A stretch of DNA of 64,000 nucleotides from Bradyrhizobium sp. CCBAU 53340 (GCF_015291645.1 NZ_CP030055.1:7338501-7402500), one strand, 5' to 3'; shown: positions 26,009 through 35,215, numbered from the stretch's first letter. Numbers and translations: made by a program. The notes: generated from the sequence alone by a model not told the origin.

Positions 26009-27628
26009 ATGACCGCCCCGCCCGCCGTCTCGATCAGGAATCTCAAGATCGCGCTGCCCAAGGGCGCCGAACGGCCCTTCGCGGTCGACGGCGTCTCCCT
26101 CGATTTGCGTCCCGGCAAGATCGTCTGCGTCGTCGGCGAATCCGGCTCCGGCAAGTCGATGTGCGCGCACGCGCTGATGGGATTGCTGCCGGACACCGTC
26201 TCCGTCACCTCCGGCGAGATCCAGTTCGAGGGCCGGGACCTGCTCAAGCTCGACGATGACGGCTGGCGCGACCTGCGCGGCCGCCGGCTCGCGATGATCT
26301 TCCAGGAACCGATGACCGCGCTCAATCCGTTGATGCGGATCGGTGACCAGATGGCGGAGATGTTCGAGGCCCATGGCCTGCTGACGCCGAAGGAGCGGCG
26401 CGCGAAGGCGCTGTCGCTGGCGCGCGAAGTCGGCCTGCCCGACCCCGAACGCATCGTGCGCGCCTATCCGCACCAGCTCTCCGGCGGCCAGCGCCAGCGC
26501 GCCATGATCGCGATGGCGCTCGCGCTCGAGCCGGCGGTGCTGGTCGCGGACGAGCCGACCACCGCGCTCGACGTCACCACGCAGGCGCAGATCCTGAAGC
26601 TGATCCGCAACCTCCAGCGCAACCGCAACATGGCGGTGATGTTCATCACCCATGATTTCGGCGTCGTCGCCGACATCGCCGACCAGGTCGTGGTGCTCAG
26701 GCATGGCAAGGTCGTGGAGGAAGGCCCTGCCGCGACCGTGTTCAACGAGCCGCAGCACGATTACACCAAGGCGCTGCTTGCTGCCGTGCCCTCGATGCAT
26801 CCTCCGGCGCGCGCACCACTCGACGGACAAGCCAAGGCGGTCGAGGTGATCGGGCTGGACAAGACCTACGTCACCTCCGGCGGCTGGTTTCGTGAGGACC
26901 GCCGCGTCGATGCCGCGCGCGCGGTCAATTTCAACATTCTCAAGGGCGAGACGCTTGGCCTGGTCGGCGAATCCGGCTCCGGCAAATCATCGGTGGCGCG
27001 GCTGGTGATGCGGCTGATCGAGGCCGACCGAGGCACGGTGCGGATCGGCGACACCGATCTCACCCAGCTTTCGGGCAAGGCGCTGCGCTCCGAGCGCCAT
27101 CGCATCCAGATGATCTTTCAGGATCCGTTCGCCTCGCTCAATCCGCGCCGCAAGATCGGCCACATCATTGCCGACGGCCCGATCGCGGCCGGAACCGATG
27201 CCAGGGTCGCGTTCGACCGCGCCCGCGATCTCCTCAAGATGGTCGGCCTGGATGCCGGCGCGCTCGAGCGCTATCCGCACGAGTTCTCCGGCGGCCAGCG
27301 CCAGCGCATCGGCATCGCCCGCGCACTCGCGCTCGAACCCGAGATCATCGTCGCAGACGAGGCCGTCTCGGCGCTCGACGTCTCGGTGCAGGCGCAGGTG
27401 CTCAAGCTGCTCGAAGACCTCAAGGCGCGCCTTGGGCTGTCGATGTTGTTCATCACCCACGATCTGCGCGTGGCCGCGCAAATCTGCGATCGCATCGCAG
27501 TGATGCAGCGCGGCGTCATCGTCGAGCTGAAACCGACGGCGGAGCTCTTTGCCTCTCCCGAGCATCCGTACACGCGCGAGCTGCTTGCGGCGGTACCGGG
27601 ACAAGAGGAGCGCGCGCCGGCGGCGTGA
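26009..27628 (+). CDS. Fused two-domain ABC transporter ATPase (DppD-DppF type)
   Basis: ATPase of 539 residues made of two complete ABC domains. Domain 1: Walker A GESGSGKSM, signature LSGGQRQRAMIAMALALEP, Walker B VLVADEPTTALDV, plus MFITHDFGVVADIADQ. Domain 2 (from about residue 285): GESGSGKSSVARLVMR, FSGGQRQRIGIARALALEP, IIVADEAVSALDV. So one polypeptide replaces the usual DppD and DppF pair. The ATG at 26009 follows GGGAGGG; the frame is open further upstream inside the permease gene. In domain 2 Walker B ends DEAVSALD rather than DEPTSALD, a common variant. Confidence 0.92.
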   Translation: MTAPPAVSIRNLKIALPKGAERPFAVDGVSLDLRPGKIVCVVGESGSGKSMCAHALMGLLPDTVSVTSGEIQFEGRDLLKLDDDGWRDLRGRRLAMIFQEPMTALNPLMRIGDQMAEMFEAHGLLTPKERRAKALSLAREVGLPDPERIVRAYPHQLSGGQRQRAMIAMALALEPAVLVADEPTTALDVTTQAQILKLIRNLQRNRNMAVMFITHDFGVVADIADQVVVLRHGKVVEEGPAATVFNEPQHDYTKALLAAVPSMHPPARAPLDGQAKAVEVIGLDKTYVTSGGWFREDRRVDAARAVNFNILKGETLGLVGESGSGKSSVARLVMRLIEADRGTVRIGDTDLTQLSGKALRSERHRIQMIFQDPFASLNPRRKIGHIIADGPIAAGTDARVAFDRARDLLKMVGLDAGALERYPHEFSGGQRQRIGIARALALEPEIIVADEAVSALDVSVQAQVLKLLEDLKARLGLSMLFITHDLRVAAQICDRIAVMQRGVIVELKPTAELFASPEHPYTRELLAAVPGQEERAPAA

Positions 27629-27651
27629 GCCGGCCGCTCGCGATGCTACAT

Positions 27652-27915
27652 CTACTTGGCTGGCGGATTGGTGTTTTTCCAGGTGGGGACTGAATTGGTC
27701 ACGCCGACGGAGGGCTGGTTGGACGTTCCGATCGACGGCGCAGTGACCATTCCGACGGTCTGTCCGGGACTTCCATACGTGCCCTGTTGAGCCGGCACGC
27801 CGGGGCGCGTGCTGCTCTTGGCGCCGGTCCCTGATGTTTGGGCGCTTGCGGCGAATGGCGCTGCCGCCAATCCGAGAGCGACAAGGGCGGCAATGGAGCG
27901 TCCCGTTCTTGTCAT
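27652..27915 (-). CDS. Small secreted protein with a GVTNxVPTW C-terminus
   Basis: Protein of 87 residues. A signal peptide covers about residues 1-25 (ends AASAQ). The rest is Gly/Ser/Thr/Pro-rich with no membrane segment. The C-terminal region (VTAPSIGT, PSVGVTNSVPTWKNTNPP) is nearly identical to that of the protein at 28673-28966, and the ribosome regions (GGATCAGCC, GGAATTAGCC before ATGAC) are also similar. The two are paralogues. AAAGGATCAGCC precedes the ATG. No family recognised. Confidence 0.75.
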   Translation of the reverse strand: MTRTGRSIAALVALGLAAAPFAASAQTSGTGAKSSTRPGVPAQQGTYGSPGQTVGMVTAPSIGTSNQPSVGVTNSVPTWKNTNPPAK

Positions 27916-28220
27916 GGCTGATCCTTTCGAACGAGTTCCTCAGGCGCGTCGCGCCGATCACCGAGTCCGAACCGCTCGTGCATTGAACGATCTGACAACG
28001 CGAGATGCGCAAAAATGTGCCGCAACGCGATCATGTCGCGCGGCTCAAGCTGCATCACAATGCAGAGGTATTCTGTTCCGTCGCAGGAACGGAGTCGTCA
28101 CGGGCATTTTATCCTTCGTGACTGCCTGCCCAGCTGGAACGCGAAAGTCGGCGGCCTACATCTGGATAGAATGATTGTCATCATGTGATGACGGGTTTGC
28201 CGATCTATTTGGAGGCCGAC
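27916..28220. other. Gene-free stretch between divergent small genes
   Basis: This region should hold the promoters of the minus-strand secreted protein and the plus-strand two-gene unit. No convincing promoter pair, palindrome or RNA was identified by eye. Confidence 0.45.
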
Positions 28221-28385
28221 ATGGGCCAGGTTATTCAGTTTGTCTCGAAATCCGAGCGTGAGCGTCTTCGCCTCATCCAGGAGGCGCGCGCGATCTACGA
28301 CAGCATCTTCCCGCCGGCGGATCCGGCCGGCGAGCCGGCGAGCGGAGCCAATGCGCGCCAAAGCGACAGGGGCAACCTCGCGTGA
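28221..28385 (+). CDS. Short hypothetical protein, first of a coupled pair
   Basis: Protein of 54 residues. GGAGG lies 5 bases before the ATG at 28221, a strong ribosome site. The N-terminal part is a charged helix (GQVIQFVSKSERERLRLIQE), the C-terminal part is Pro/Gly-rich. No family recognised. Its stop codon overlaps the GTG of the next gene (GTGA), so the two are coupled. Confidence 0.6.
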   Translation: MGQVIQFVSKSERERLRLIQEARAIYDSIFPPADPAGEPASGANARQSDRGNLA

Positions 28386-28591
28386 TCAAGATCATCGCTG
28401 TGCTCTGTAGCCTTGCCTCGCCGGGAAGCTGCCATGAGCAACTCGTCACCTCCTCGGACTTCGCCGAGGTCTCGGTGCAGTCATGCATGATGGGCGCGCC
28501 GCAGCTCGCCGAATGGATGAACCAACACCCGGCCGAACGGCTGGCGGGATGGCGCTGCGTGATCGGCCAACAGGGCGGAAGAGGCGCCTAG
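28382..28591 (+). CDS. Short hypothetical protein, second of a coupled pair
   Basis: Protein of 69 residues with a GTG start in the GTGA overlap with the previous gene. A short hydrophobic N-terminus (IKIIAVLCSLASPGSC) is followed by four-Cys spacing overall: CSL, CHEQL, SCMMGA and RCVIG. This looks like a small exported disulfide protein type common in bradyrhizobia (Cys...SCMMG...W..C pattern, from memory). No function is known. Confidence 0.6.
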   Translation: MIKIIAVLCSLASPGSCHEQLVTSSDFAEVSVQSCMMGAPQLAEWMNQHPAERLAGWRCVIGQQGGRGA

Positions 28592-28672
28592 GGCTGTTCG
28601 CGCATGTGATGACGACCCGCCCCGCATTCCCGATCGGCAGGGCGGAAGGCCGAGGCGCAGCGCGGTCACGCG

Positions 28673-28966
28673 CTACCTGACCGGTGGGTTGGTGTTGCTC
28701 CAGGTCGGGACGGTGTTGGTGACGCCGACCGACGGCCAATTGTATGTTCCGATCGATGGCGCCGTGACTGTGCCGACCGATTGTCCGGACGTCCCGTAAT
28801 ACGTCCGGGGCGGCGTTGCCGTCGTCATGGGACTTCCATAGGTCGGAGCCGGCACGCGCGTGCTGTGGTACCGGCTCGACCTGTGCCCCTTGGCTTCAGC
28901 CGCAAAGGGCGCCACCACCAATCCGGTCGCGACGAGCGCGGCAATGATGAGCCTGGTCGTTGTCAT
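28673..28966 (-). CDS. Small secreted protein, paralogue of the one at 27652
   Basis: Protein of 97 residues. The signal peptide covers about residues 1-25 (ends AAEAKG). The C-terminal part has VTAPSIGT, PSVGVTNTVPTW and NTNPP, as in the protein at 27652-27915; its middle is longer and has RYHSTRVPAPTYGSP. AAGGAATTAGCC precedes the ATG. It is minus-strand, with the coupled small pair lying between the two paralogues on the opposite strand. Function unknown. Confidence 0.75.
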   Translation of the reverse strand: MTTTRLIIAALVATGLVVAPFAAEAKGHRSSRYHSTRVPAPTYGSPMTTATPPRTYYGTSGQSVGTVTAPSIGTYNWPSVGVTNTVPTWSNTNPPVR

Positions 28967-29089
28967 GGCTAATTCCTTTGTTTGCGGCGGGCCCGTCGAA
29001 CCATGTGTTCATTCGCCGGAGAATTCCCATAGGTCCTCGTTCAGGACTCCGTGTGCGGACATGTCCTAGAGCACCGTGACGCCGCGCGA

Positions 29090-29437
29090 TCAGGGCCGTT
29101 TCGGTCGCCACGCCGGGCGGCCGTGGCGCTCCTTCACGGTCGCAACCGACTTCATCAGCTCCTTGAAGGCTGCGACCGCCTTGTCGTCTCGAAGCACGCC
29201 GTCGCCGAGCGCCTCCAGATGCTCGATCACCACGAGCAACGCATCCGCGACCTGGCCGATCTGCTTGCCGTAACTGGCGACATCCGACAGCACGTCCTTC
29301 TCGACGTCGGGTGCCGAGGATTGCCCAAGGGTGATGTTGACGAGGCCGAACTGGCCGCCGGTCGGGCTGAAGAATGAGGTGATCGGGTTGATGGACTGCA
29401 CGACGTCCCCCGACAGGGGCAGCTTGAACACGGGCAT
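29090..29437 (-). CDS. Hypothetical protein, 115 residues
   Basis: Soluble protein without a signal peptide. The N-terminal part (FKLPLSGDVVQSINPITSFF, QFGLVNITLGQSSAPDVEKD) looks strand-rich; the rest is helical (YGKQIGQVADALLVVIEHLE). GAGGGGAAAAATTC before the ATG is a good ribosome site. No family recognised, so function unknown. A DNA-binding gene lies divergently at 29560. Confidence 0.62.
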   Translation of the reverse strand: MPVFKLPLSGDVVQSINPITSFFSPTGGQFGLVNITLGQSSAPDVEKDVLSDVASYGKQIGQVADALLVVIEHLEALGDGVLRDDKAVAAFKELMKSVATVKERHGRPAWRPKRP

Positions 29438-29559
29438 GAATTTTTCCCCTCGCTGACACTCGACCGGCGCGGAGACATTACCACGATCATGCCTGCCTTC
29501 GGATGGGCCCGAATCAGCGCTACTGCATGTCCTGCGACGACATCGCGTATTGAGGTGAC

Positions 29560-29880
29560 ATGACAGGCCCGGAACTGAAGCAACTCCGCGACGATCTCTC
29601 CGACGCCATCGAGCGGAAGCTCACCGCGGCCGACATGGCGAAGCTGTGCGGATTGCCGGAGAACGGCGGTGCCGACACCATCCGGCGCTGGGAGGTGCGT
29701 GGGCCGACGCTCGCCGCAACCAAACTGCTGCGCGTGCTGGCGATGGCCAGCGAACGCTACCCGATCCTGGAGAAGTTCGACATCTTCGATCGCCACGACG
29801 TGCGCGAGGAAGACCGGCCCGCAAAGCGCGCGGCCTTTCGCGCGCAGATGCGTGACGAGGTGCGGCGGCGGCTTGGTTAA
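29560..29880 (+). CDS. Putative helix-turn-helix protein (XRE-like)
   Basis: Protein of 106 residues. Residues about 20-60 read KLTAADMAKLCGLPENGGAD followed by TIRRWEVRGPTLAATKLLRV, fitting an XRE/Cro-like helix-turn-helix in which the W of RRWE is typical of the third helix. The C-terminal tail is very charged. GAGGTGAC precedes the ATG. It could regulate the divergent gene at 29090 (inference from position). Confidence 0.65.
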   Translation: MTGPELKQLRDDLSDAIERKLTAADMAKLCGLPENGGADTIRRWEVRGPTLAATKLLRVLAMASERYPILEKFDIFDRHDVREEDRPAKRAAFRAQMRDEVRRRLG

Positions 29881-30102
29881 CGAGATGCGTGCGGAAGTTA
29901 CCGCGAAGCGCTCGAATTAAGTCTTCCTTCAGCACTTCTTAAGCCGCCATTAAGCACAAAAATCAATTGCAGCCCAATAAGTTAGGTTGGGCACCGTTGT
30001 GCCATGCATGTGACAGCATTTTCGTCAAAAGCGAGCTATCTGCAAAACCAACGCGGCGCGGACAGCGCGCCTGCCGGGGACCTTAGTGCTGGAGTTTGGA
30101 CG

Positions 30103-30828
30103 ATGAAGAAGATTCTGTTTGCGACCGTTGCGCTGCTCGTGATGGGTGCGGCCGCGCCGGCGATCGGTGCCGATCTGGGCGCCCGCCCCTATTACAGCAA
30201 GGCTGCGCCGGCCTATGTCGCGCCGATCTACAACTGGACCGGTTTCTACATCGGCGGCCATATCGGCGGTGCGTTCTCGAGCGACAACAATTTCAACGGC
30301 CTCTCCACCGGCAACAACGGCAACGGCCGCTTCCTCGGCGGCTTGCAGGCCGGCATGGACTGGCAGCTCAATCCAAGCTTCGTGGTCGGCGCCGAAGCCC
30401 AGTATTCCTGGCTCTCCGGCAGTGTCGGCGCGGTGTTCCCGGGTAACGTAGCCTACACCAACGACCAGCGCGGCCTCGGCTCGATCACCGGTCGCGTCGG
30501 CTACACCTGGGGCCCGGGCCTCGTCTACGTGAAGGGCGGCTACGCCTATTCTGATAACAACGAGAAGGTCACCGTCGGCGGCGTGCCGGCCGCCTTCATC
30601 ATCGATGGCGATCACCGCAACGGCTACACCGTCGGCGCCGGCCTCGAATACATGTTCGCGCCGAGCTGGTCGGCCAAGGCCGAGTACCAGTACTACAATT
30701 TCGGCGACGCGCACTTCACCGCAGGTCCGCTGGTCGGCACCGGCAACTTCACCACCGACGATCACACGTTCAAGGCGGGCGTCAACTATCGCTTCAACTG
30801 GGCCAGCCCGGTCGTCGCGCGCTACTGA
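30103..30828 (+). CDS. Outer-membrane beta-barrel protein (Omp25/Omp31 family)
   Basis: Protein of 241 residues. Signal peptide about residues 1-23. The mature start has YNWTGFYIGGHIGGAFSS, the opening of the Brucella/rhizobial Omp25-31 porin-like family. Alternating strands follow (QAGMDWQLNPSFVVGAEAQY, TGRVGYTWGPGLVYVKGGYA) and the product ends with the aromatic-rich YRFNWASPVVARY. The ATG at 30103 follows GGAG; a longer frame upstream has no ribosome site. Followed by a clear terminator. Confidence 0.9.
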   Translation: MKKILFATVALLVMGAAAPAIGADLGARPYYSKAAPAYVAPIYNWTGFYIGGHIGGAFSSDNNFNGLSTGNNGNGRFLGGLQAGMDWQLNPSFVVGAEAQYSWLSGSVGAVFPGNVAYTNDQRGLGSITGRVGYTWGPGLVYVKGGYAYSDNNEKVTVGGVPAAFIIDGDHRNGYTVGAGLEYMFAPSWSAKAEYQYYNFGDAHFTAGPLVGTGNFTTDDHTFKAGVNYRFNWASPVVARY

Positions 30829-30858
30829 TCGCGCCAATAGACTTTCGTCGCTATCCGG

Positions 30859-30890
30859 GGGCCGGCAGTGATGCCGGCCCTTTTATTTTT
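30859..30890 (+). terminator. Rho-independent terminator after the Omp gene
   Basis: GGGCCGGCA (30859-30867), loop GTGA, TGCCGGCCC (30872-30880), then TTTTATTTTT. A perfect 9-bp GC-rich stem with a T-tract, 31 bases after the stop codon. Confidence 0.93.
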
Positions 30891-30990
30891 CGCCCTGCGG
30901 AACTGCCAACCATTTGTGCAACTTGCGATTTTTTAACCCGCACCAAGGATACTCCGCAGCGAAAACAAGATTAAGGGTGGGGGAATTTCG

Positions 30991-33144
30991 ATGGCGATCC
31001 GTCTGGGCGTTGGCCGTGTCCTTGGCCGTTTCAAGCCTCGTTTCAAAAGGCCGAGATGGGGCCTGCGTGGCAGCCTGATCGCGGCGTTCGCCGTGATCGC
31101 AGGCATGGGCCTCGTGATCGCAGCCGGTGCCGGCTTCGTGTTCAAACATCTCGGCTCGACCATGATGGATTTGAGCGGCCGCGACATCCCGCGCCTCTCC
31201 GCCAGCCTGCAGCTCGCCTCGCAAAGCGCAACGCTCGCGGCACAAGGCCCGGGCCTGCTCGCATCGCCCAGTGATGATGCGCTGAACGAGCGCACCAAGA
31301 ACGTGAAGGAGATCCAGCAGCTCGCGATGGGCAAGCTCGGCGAGATCATCGAGCTCGGCGCCGACCCGCAGACCGCGAACGCGCTCCGCGACACCGCCAA
31401 GAGCATCGACGAGGCCACGCAGAGCCTGGTGTCGGCGGCACGCGAACGGCTCGACACCGGCGCGCTGCACGACAAGCAGTATGAAGCATTGCGCAAGGCC
31501 CAGCAGTCCTTCGTCGGCGCCGCCGGGCCGGCCATGCTGGATGCGCAGACGCGCCTCAACGCGATCCTCGGCGCAGCCGATGTATCCGCAGACGATGCCA
31601 CCGAAGCCGCCCGTACCGTCTCGCAGATCTCGACCGTCTCCGCCAATGGCAATCTGATGGCCGCCGACATGATGGCGGCACTCTCGGCCAACAGCAGCGA
31701 TACGCTCGAGGCGATCGAAAAGGAATTCAAGACCACCCGCGACCGCGTCAAGTCCAACCTCGAGGACCTGCCGAACATTCCCTCGACGCAGGCGGTGCGC
31801 GGCGCCGTGCAGAAGCTGTTCGCCTTCGGCGAGGGCAAGACCGGCGTGTTCAAGATCCGCCAGAAGGAGCTCGACGCCATCGACTACGGCCAGACCATCC
31901 TGGACGAGACGCGCAAGCTCAATGTCGGCCTCGGCATCAGCGTGCAGGCGCTCGTTGACGGCGTGCAGAAGGAGACCAACGCCTCGACCTTCCAGGCGCG
32001 CCAGGAAATCTCGCTCGCCACCACCGCCATGCTGGCGCTGGGCGGGCTCACCCTGATCGGCTCGGCGCTGTTCGTCTGGCTCTATGTCGGCCGCAACATC
32101 CTGCGCCGCATCCGCGAGCTTCAGCGCGCCATGCAGCTGCTCTCGGCCGGCGACCTCGACACCGAGATCGTCCGCTCCCGCCAGAACGACGAGATCGGCG
32201 CGATGAAGGAGACGCTGACCGTGTTCCGCGACAGCATGATCGAAGCCCGGGCGCTCGCGAGCGATCAGGACAAGGATCGTGTCGCCAAGGCCGAGCGGGC
32301 CGCACATATGGAAGCAAAGATCGCCGAGTTCGAGGGCACCGTCCGCACCGCGCTTGACAATCTCGCGCAATCGGCCAATTCGATGCAGTCGACTGCGCAG
32401 AGCATGTCGACCACCGCCGACCAGTCCAACGCGCTGGTGAACGCGGTCGCTTCTGCAGCGGAGGAGACTTCGGTCAACGTGCAGACCGTGTCATCGGGCA
32501 CCGAGCAGCTGTCGTCCTCGATCGAGGAGATCAGCAAGCAGGTCGTCACCTCGGCTGCGATCGCCAAGAAGGCGGTCGATGAGGCCGGCGCCACCGACAC
32601 CACGGTGCAGAGCCTCGCCGACAGCGCAAGCCGCATCAGCGTCGTGGTCGACCTGATCCAGACCATTGCCTCGCAGACCAATCTGCTCGCGCTCAACGCC
32701 ACCATCGAGGCGGCGCGGGCTGGCGAAGCCGGCCGCGGCTTTGCGGTGGTCGCGTCCGAGGTGAAGAGCCTCGCCAGCCAGACCGCGAAAGCGACGGACG
32801 AAATCCGCACCCAGATCGCCAGCATGCAGCAGGTCACGACCTCGGCTGTCGGCGCCATCCAGGGCATCGGCCGGATCATCGGCGAGATCAACGACGTCAC
32901 CACGACCATTGCGGCTGCGGTCGAGGAACAGGGCGCGGCCACCCGCGAGATCGCCCGCAACATCCAACATGCGGCCGGCGGCACCAGCGAGGTCTCCAGC
33001 AACATCGTCGGCGTCTCCACGGCCTCCGCCGAGGCCGGCGCGGCGGCGACCGAAGTGCTGAGCGCCTCGGACGCGCTCCGCCGCGAAGCCGACATGCTGC
33101 GCGGAGAGATCGACGCGTTCCTCAACAACATGCGGGCGGCGTAA
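30991..33144 (+). CDS. Methyl-accepting chemotaxis protein
   Basis: Chemoreceptor of 717 residues. A cytoplasmic basic N-terminus (about residues 1-26) leads to TM1 (about 27-50), a helical periplasmic ligand domain (about 51-335), TM2 (about 336-362, ending FVWLYVG), a HAMP linker ([20 protein letters not shown]) and a long helical signalling domain. The CheA/CheW-binding tip is [20 protein letters not shown] (about residue 563 on). The ATG at 30991 follows GGGG by a few bases. Single gene, so it would act with che genes elsewhere. Ligand unknown. Confidence 0.92.
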   Translation: MAIRLGVGRVLGRFKPRFKRPRWGLRGSLIAAFAVIAGMGLVIAAGAGFVFKHLGSTMMDLSGRDIPRLSASLQLASQSATLAAQGPGLLASPSDDALNERTKNVKEIQQLAMGKLGEIIELGADPQTANALRDTAKSIDEATQSLVSAARERLDTGALHDKQYEALRKAQQSFVGAAGPAMLDAQTRLNAILGAADVSADDATEAARTVSQISTVSANGNLMAADMMAALSANSSDTLEAIEKEFKTTRDRVKSNLEDLPNIPSTQAVRGAVQKLFAFGEGKTGVFKIRQKELDAIDYGQTILDETRKLNVGLGISVQALVDGVQKETNASTFQARQEISLATTAMLALGGLTLIGSALFVWLYVGRNILRRIRELQRAMQLLSAGDLDTEIVRSRQNDEIGAMKETLTVFRDSMIEARALASDQDKDRVAKAERAAHMEAKIAEFEGTVRTALDNLAQSANSMQSTAQSMSTTADQSNALVNAVASAAEETSVNVQTVSSGTEQLSSSIEEISKQVVTSAAIAKKAVDEAGATDTTVQSLADSASRISVVVDLIQTIASQTNLLALNATIEAARAGEAGRGFAVVASEVKSLASQTAKATDEIRTQIASMQQVTTSAVGAIQGIGRIIGEINDVTTTIAAAVEEQGAATREIARNIQHAAGGTSEVSSNIVGVSTASAEAGAAATEVLSASDALRREADMLRGEIDAFLNNMRAA

Positions 33145-33155
33145 GCCGCCGTCGC

Positions 33156-33183
33156 GCAGCCCGGATCGAGTAATCCGGGCTGC
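33156..33183 (+). terminator. Hairpin after the chemoreceptor gene
   Basis: GCAGCCCGGAT (33156-33166) and ATCCGGGCTGC (33173-33183) form a perfect 11-bp stem with a 6-base loop, 11 bases past the stop. No T-tract follows, so termination is probable but not certain. Confidence 0.6.
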
Positions 33184-33272
33184 GGAAAACCGCCCGGAAT
33201 GACCGCTATGCGGTGACCGGCTGGCCTTCTTTTCGGCTGGCGCCCCGCCCGCGCTGGGTTTAAGCCGGTAGC

Positions 33273-34334
33273 ATGAACGCGAAAACCGACACCGTGCAGT
33301 CCTCCGCCGAGGCCCTGCGCTACCCTTGGGACCAGCATCCCGGCCACGACGAGATCGTGGAGATCAGACCCGGCGTGCTGTGGGCGCGGCTGAAGCTGCC
33401 GTTCCGCCTCAACCACGTGAACATCTATCTGCTCGCCGACGGCGACGGCTATACGATGGTCGATGCCGGCTTCGGCAACGAGGAGACGATCGAAGCCTGG
33501 ACCAAGCTGTTCGACGGCCCGCTGAAGGGCGTCAACATCACGCGCCTGATCGTGACGCATTCGCACCCCGACCATGTCGGACTCGCGGGCTGGATCGTCG
33601 AACGGTTCAACTGTCCGCTGGTAATGTCGCAGGTCGAATACCTGCAATCGGTCTATCACCAGAACCGCGGCACCGAGGAGCGGCGCGAGGCGCAGCGGCT
33701 GTTCTTCCGCCGCCATGGCATGGACGAGTCGCTCACCGAAAAGCTGCTCGGCCGCGGCCAGGACTATCTCAAGCGCGTCTCGGTATTGCCGCCGTCCTAC
33801 CGCCGCATCTCGCATGGCGACGAAGTCGTAATCGGCACGCGCCGTTTCAAGGTGATCACCGGCGGCGGGCACGCGCTCGACCAGGTGATGCTGTATTGCG
33901 CCGACGACAAGCTGTTCCTCTCCGCCGACCAGGTGCTGAGCAAGATCTCGCCGAATGTCAGCGTGTGGGCGGTCGAGCCCGACCAGAATTCGCTCGGCGA
34001 ATATCTGGCCTCGCTCGCGAGCCTCACCACCACCCTGCCCTATGATCTCTTGGTGCTGCCCGGCCACGGCGTGCCGTTCTACGGGCTCAAGACCCGCATC
34101 AAGCAGCTCGCCGATCACCACGAAGAGCGCTGCCGCCTGATCGCGGAAGCCTGCCGCGAGGTGCCGCAGACCTCGCGCGCGCTGGTGCCCGTCGTGTTCA
34201 ACAAGCACGTGCTGGACGAGCACCAGATGGGCTTTGCCGCCGGCGAGCTCGTCGCCCACGTCAACTACATGATCGTCGAAGGGCGGTTGACGGCGGAGAC
34301 GAAGGACGGCGTGCTGCAGTTCAGGACGACGTGA
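33273..34334 (+). CDS. MBL-fold metallo-hydrolase
   Basis: Protein of 353 residues. The metal motif VTHSHPDHVGLAG (HxHxDH) is at about residues 93-105, and GGGHALDQV and PGHGVPFYG give the later metal-binding histidine and loop. The N-terminus LKLPFRLNHVNIYLLADGDG fits the glyoxalase-II-like group, with an extra C-terminal helical region from about residue 260. No signal peptide. Substrate unknown, possibly a thioester or lactone (inference). Not in a visible operon. Confidence 0.85.
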   Translation: MNAKTDTVQSSAEALRYPWDQHPGHDEIVEIRPGVLWARLKLPFRLNHVNIYLLADGDGYTMVDAGFGNEETIEAWTKLFDGPLKGVNITRLIVTHSHPDHVGLAGWIVERFNCPLVMSQVEYLQSVYHQNRGTEERREAQRLFFRRHGMDESLTEKLLGRGQDYLKRVSVLPPSYRRISHGDEVVIGTRRFKVITGGGHALDQVMLYCADDKLFLSADQVLSKISPNVSVWAVEPDQNSLGEYLASLASLTTTLPYDLLVLPGHGVPFYGLKTRIKQLADHHEERCRLIAEACREVPQTSRALVPVVFNKHVLDEHQMGFAAGELVAHVNYMIVEGRLTAETKDGVLQFRTT

Positions 34335-34346
34335 GTGGCGCTTCAC

Positions 34347-34475
34347 CTCGCCCCGCTTGCGGGGAGAGGTCGGTCGCGGAGCGACCGGGTGAGAGGGACT
34401 CTCCACGAATCCAGCTCTCACCGTCCCCGCGGAGACTCCTCCTCACCCCATCCCTCTCCCCGCAAGCGGGCGAGG
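34347..34475. repeat. Intergenic palindromic repeat, family B
   Basis: Ends 34347-34370 and 34453-34475 are hairpins around CCCCGCTTGCGGGG and CCCCGCAAGCGGG, and pair with each other. It lies between the stops of convergent genes (MBL hydrolase and aroQ-like), so may also terminate transcription. Same design as the element at 24025-24152. Confidence 0.8.
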
Positions 34476-34505
34476 GAGCGCACCGCCGCCTTGGCGGAAA
34501 GCACC

Positions 34506-34937
34506 TCACTTCATATTCGCAATCGCGTGCAGCGCTGCGATATAGCCAAACGGCCCCAGCCCGCAGATCACGCCGGTCGCCACGAACGAGATCTTGGAGT
34601 GGCGGTGGTATTCGTCGCGCGCGTGAATGTTGGAGATGTGCACCTCCAGCACCGGCCCTTCGAACGTCTTGATCGCGTCCATGATCGCGACTGAGGTGAA
34701 GGAGAAGCCGGCGGGGTTGATGACGACGGCGTCGGCGTCCTGCCGCGCCGACTGGATCAGATCGACGAGCACGCCTTCGTGGTTGGACTGGTGAAAGGCG
34801 AGCTTGAGCCCGAGCTTGGCCGCGACCTCCTCACAGCTCGCAGTGACCTGTGCGAGCGTTGTGGTGCCGTAAATGTGCGGCTCTCGAATGCCGAGCATGT
34901 TGAGATTGGGACCATTGAGGATCATCACGCGCTTCAT
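34506..34937 (-). CDS. aroQ: Type II 3-dehydroquinate dehydratase, diverged
   Basis: Protein of 143 residues with the flavodoxin-like type II dehydroquinase fold. It keeps the N-terminal LNGPNLNMLGIREPHIYG (loop Arg and catalytic Tyr) and EVHISNIHARDEYHRHS (Glu, His and Ser of the substrate pocket). Compared with the M. tuberculosis enzyme from memory, the pocket His of N-x3-x-T-H-T-S is Phe here (NPAGFSFTS) and the Arg of FRRHS is His (YHRHS). These changes suggest altered activity or specificity; the normal shikimate-pathway role is possible but not proven. The ATG at 34937 follows AAGGACC. Confidence 0.8.
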   Translation of the reverse strand: MKRVMILNGPNLNMLGIREPHIYGTTTLAQVTASCEEVAAKLGLKLAFHQSNHEGVLVDLIQSARQDADAVVINPAGFSFTSVAIMDAIKTFEGPVLEVHISNIHARDEYHRHSKISFVATGVICGLGPFGYIAALHAIANMK

Positions 34938-35130
34938 GGGAAGGTCCTTTTGAATGCCTGGTTTGAGCATGCTCTCCCCGGCCAAGGGCGCATGCACTGC
35001 GAGATCTGGACTCGGTAATGGCGGCGGCCGCGGTCAAGGAAAGCGCGTGACGCGCCGCGAAGGAAGACCGGGAACGGCCAGGCTCTCATTCCGTCGGATG
35101 GTGCAGAGCAGCATTATAAGTCGCGCGAGC

Positions 35131-35144
35131 TTGATCGGGATCAA
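35131..35144 (+). promoter_or_regulatory. FixK/FNR-type box upstream of hemA
   Basis: TTGATCGGGATCAA fits the FixK/FNR form TTGAT-N4-ATCAA. Its centre is about 142 bases upstream of the hemA ATG. Bradyrhizobium hemA is known to be induced under low oxygen by FixK2-type control (established knowledge), which agrees with this position. Confidence 0.78.
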
Positions 35145-35215
35145 ATTGCAACGCGCCGGATAGGGCATTTTGCCCAAATGCCCCTCACGACCAAATGTGG
35201 GATAGCGCATAGACA

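Noticed and set aside
32265..34421. Open minus-strand frame of 718 codons across the chemoreceptor and MBL genes
   Set aside because: Spans two well-supported plus-strand genes and their terminator; no recognisable domain.
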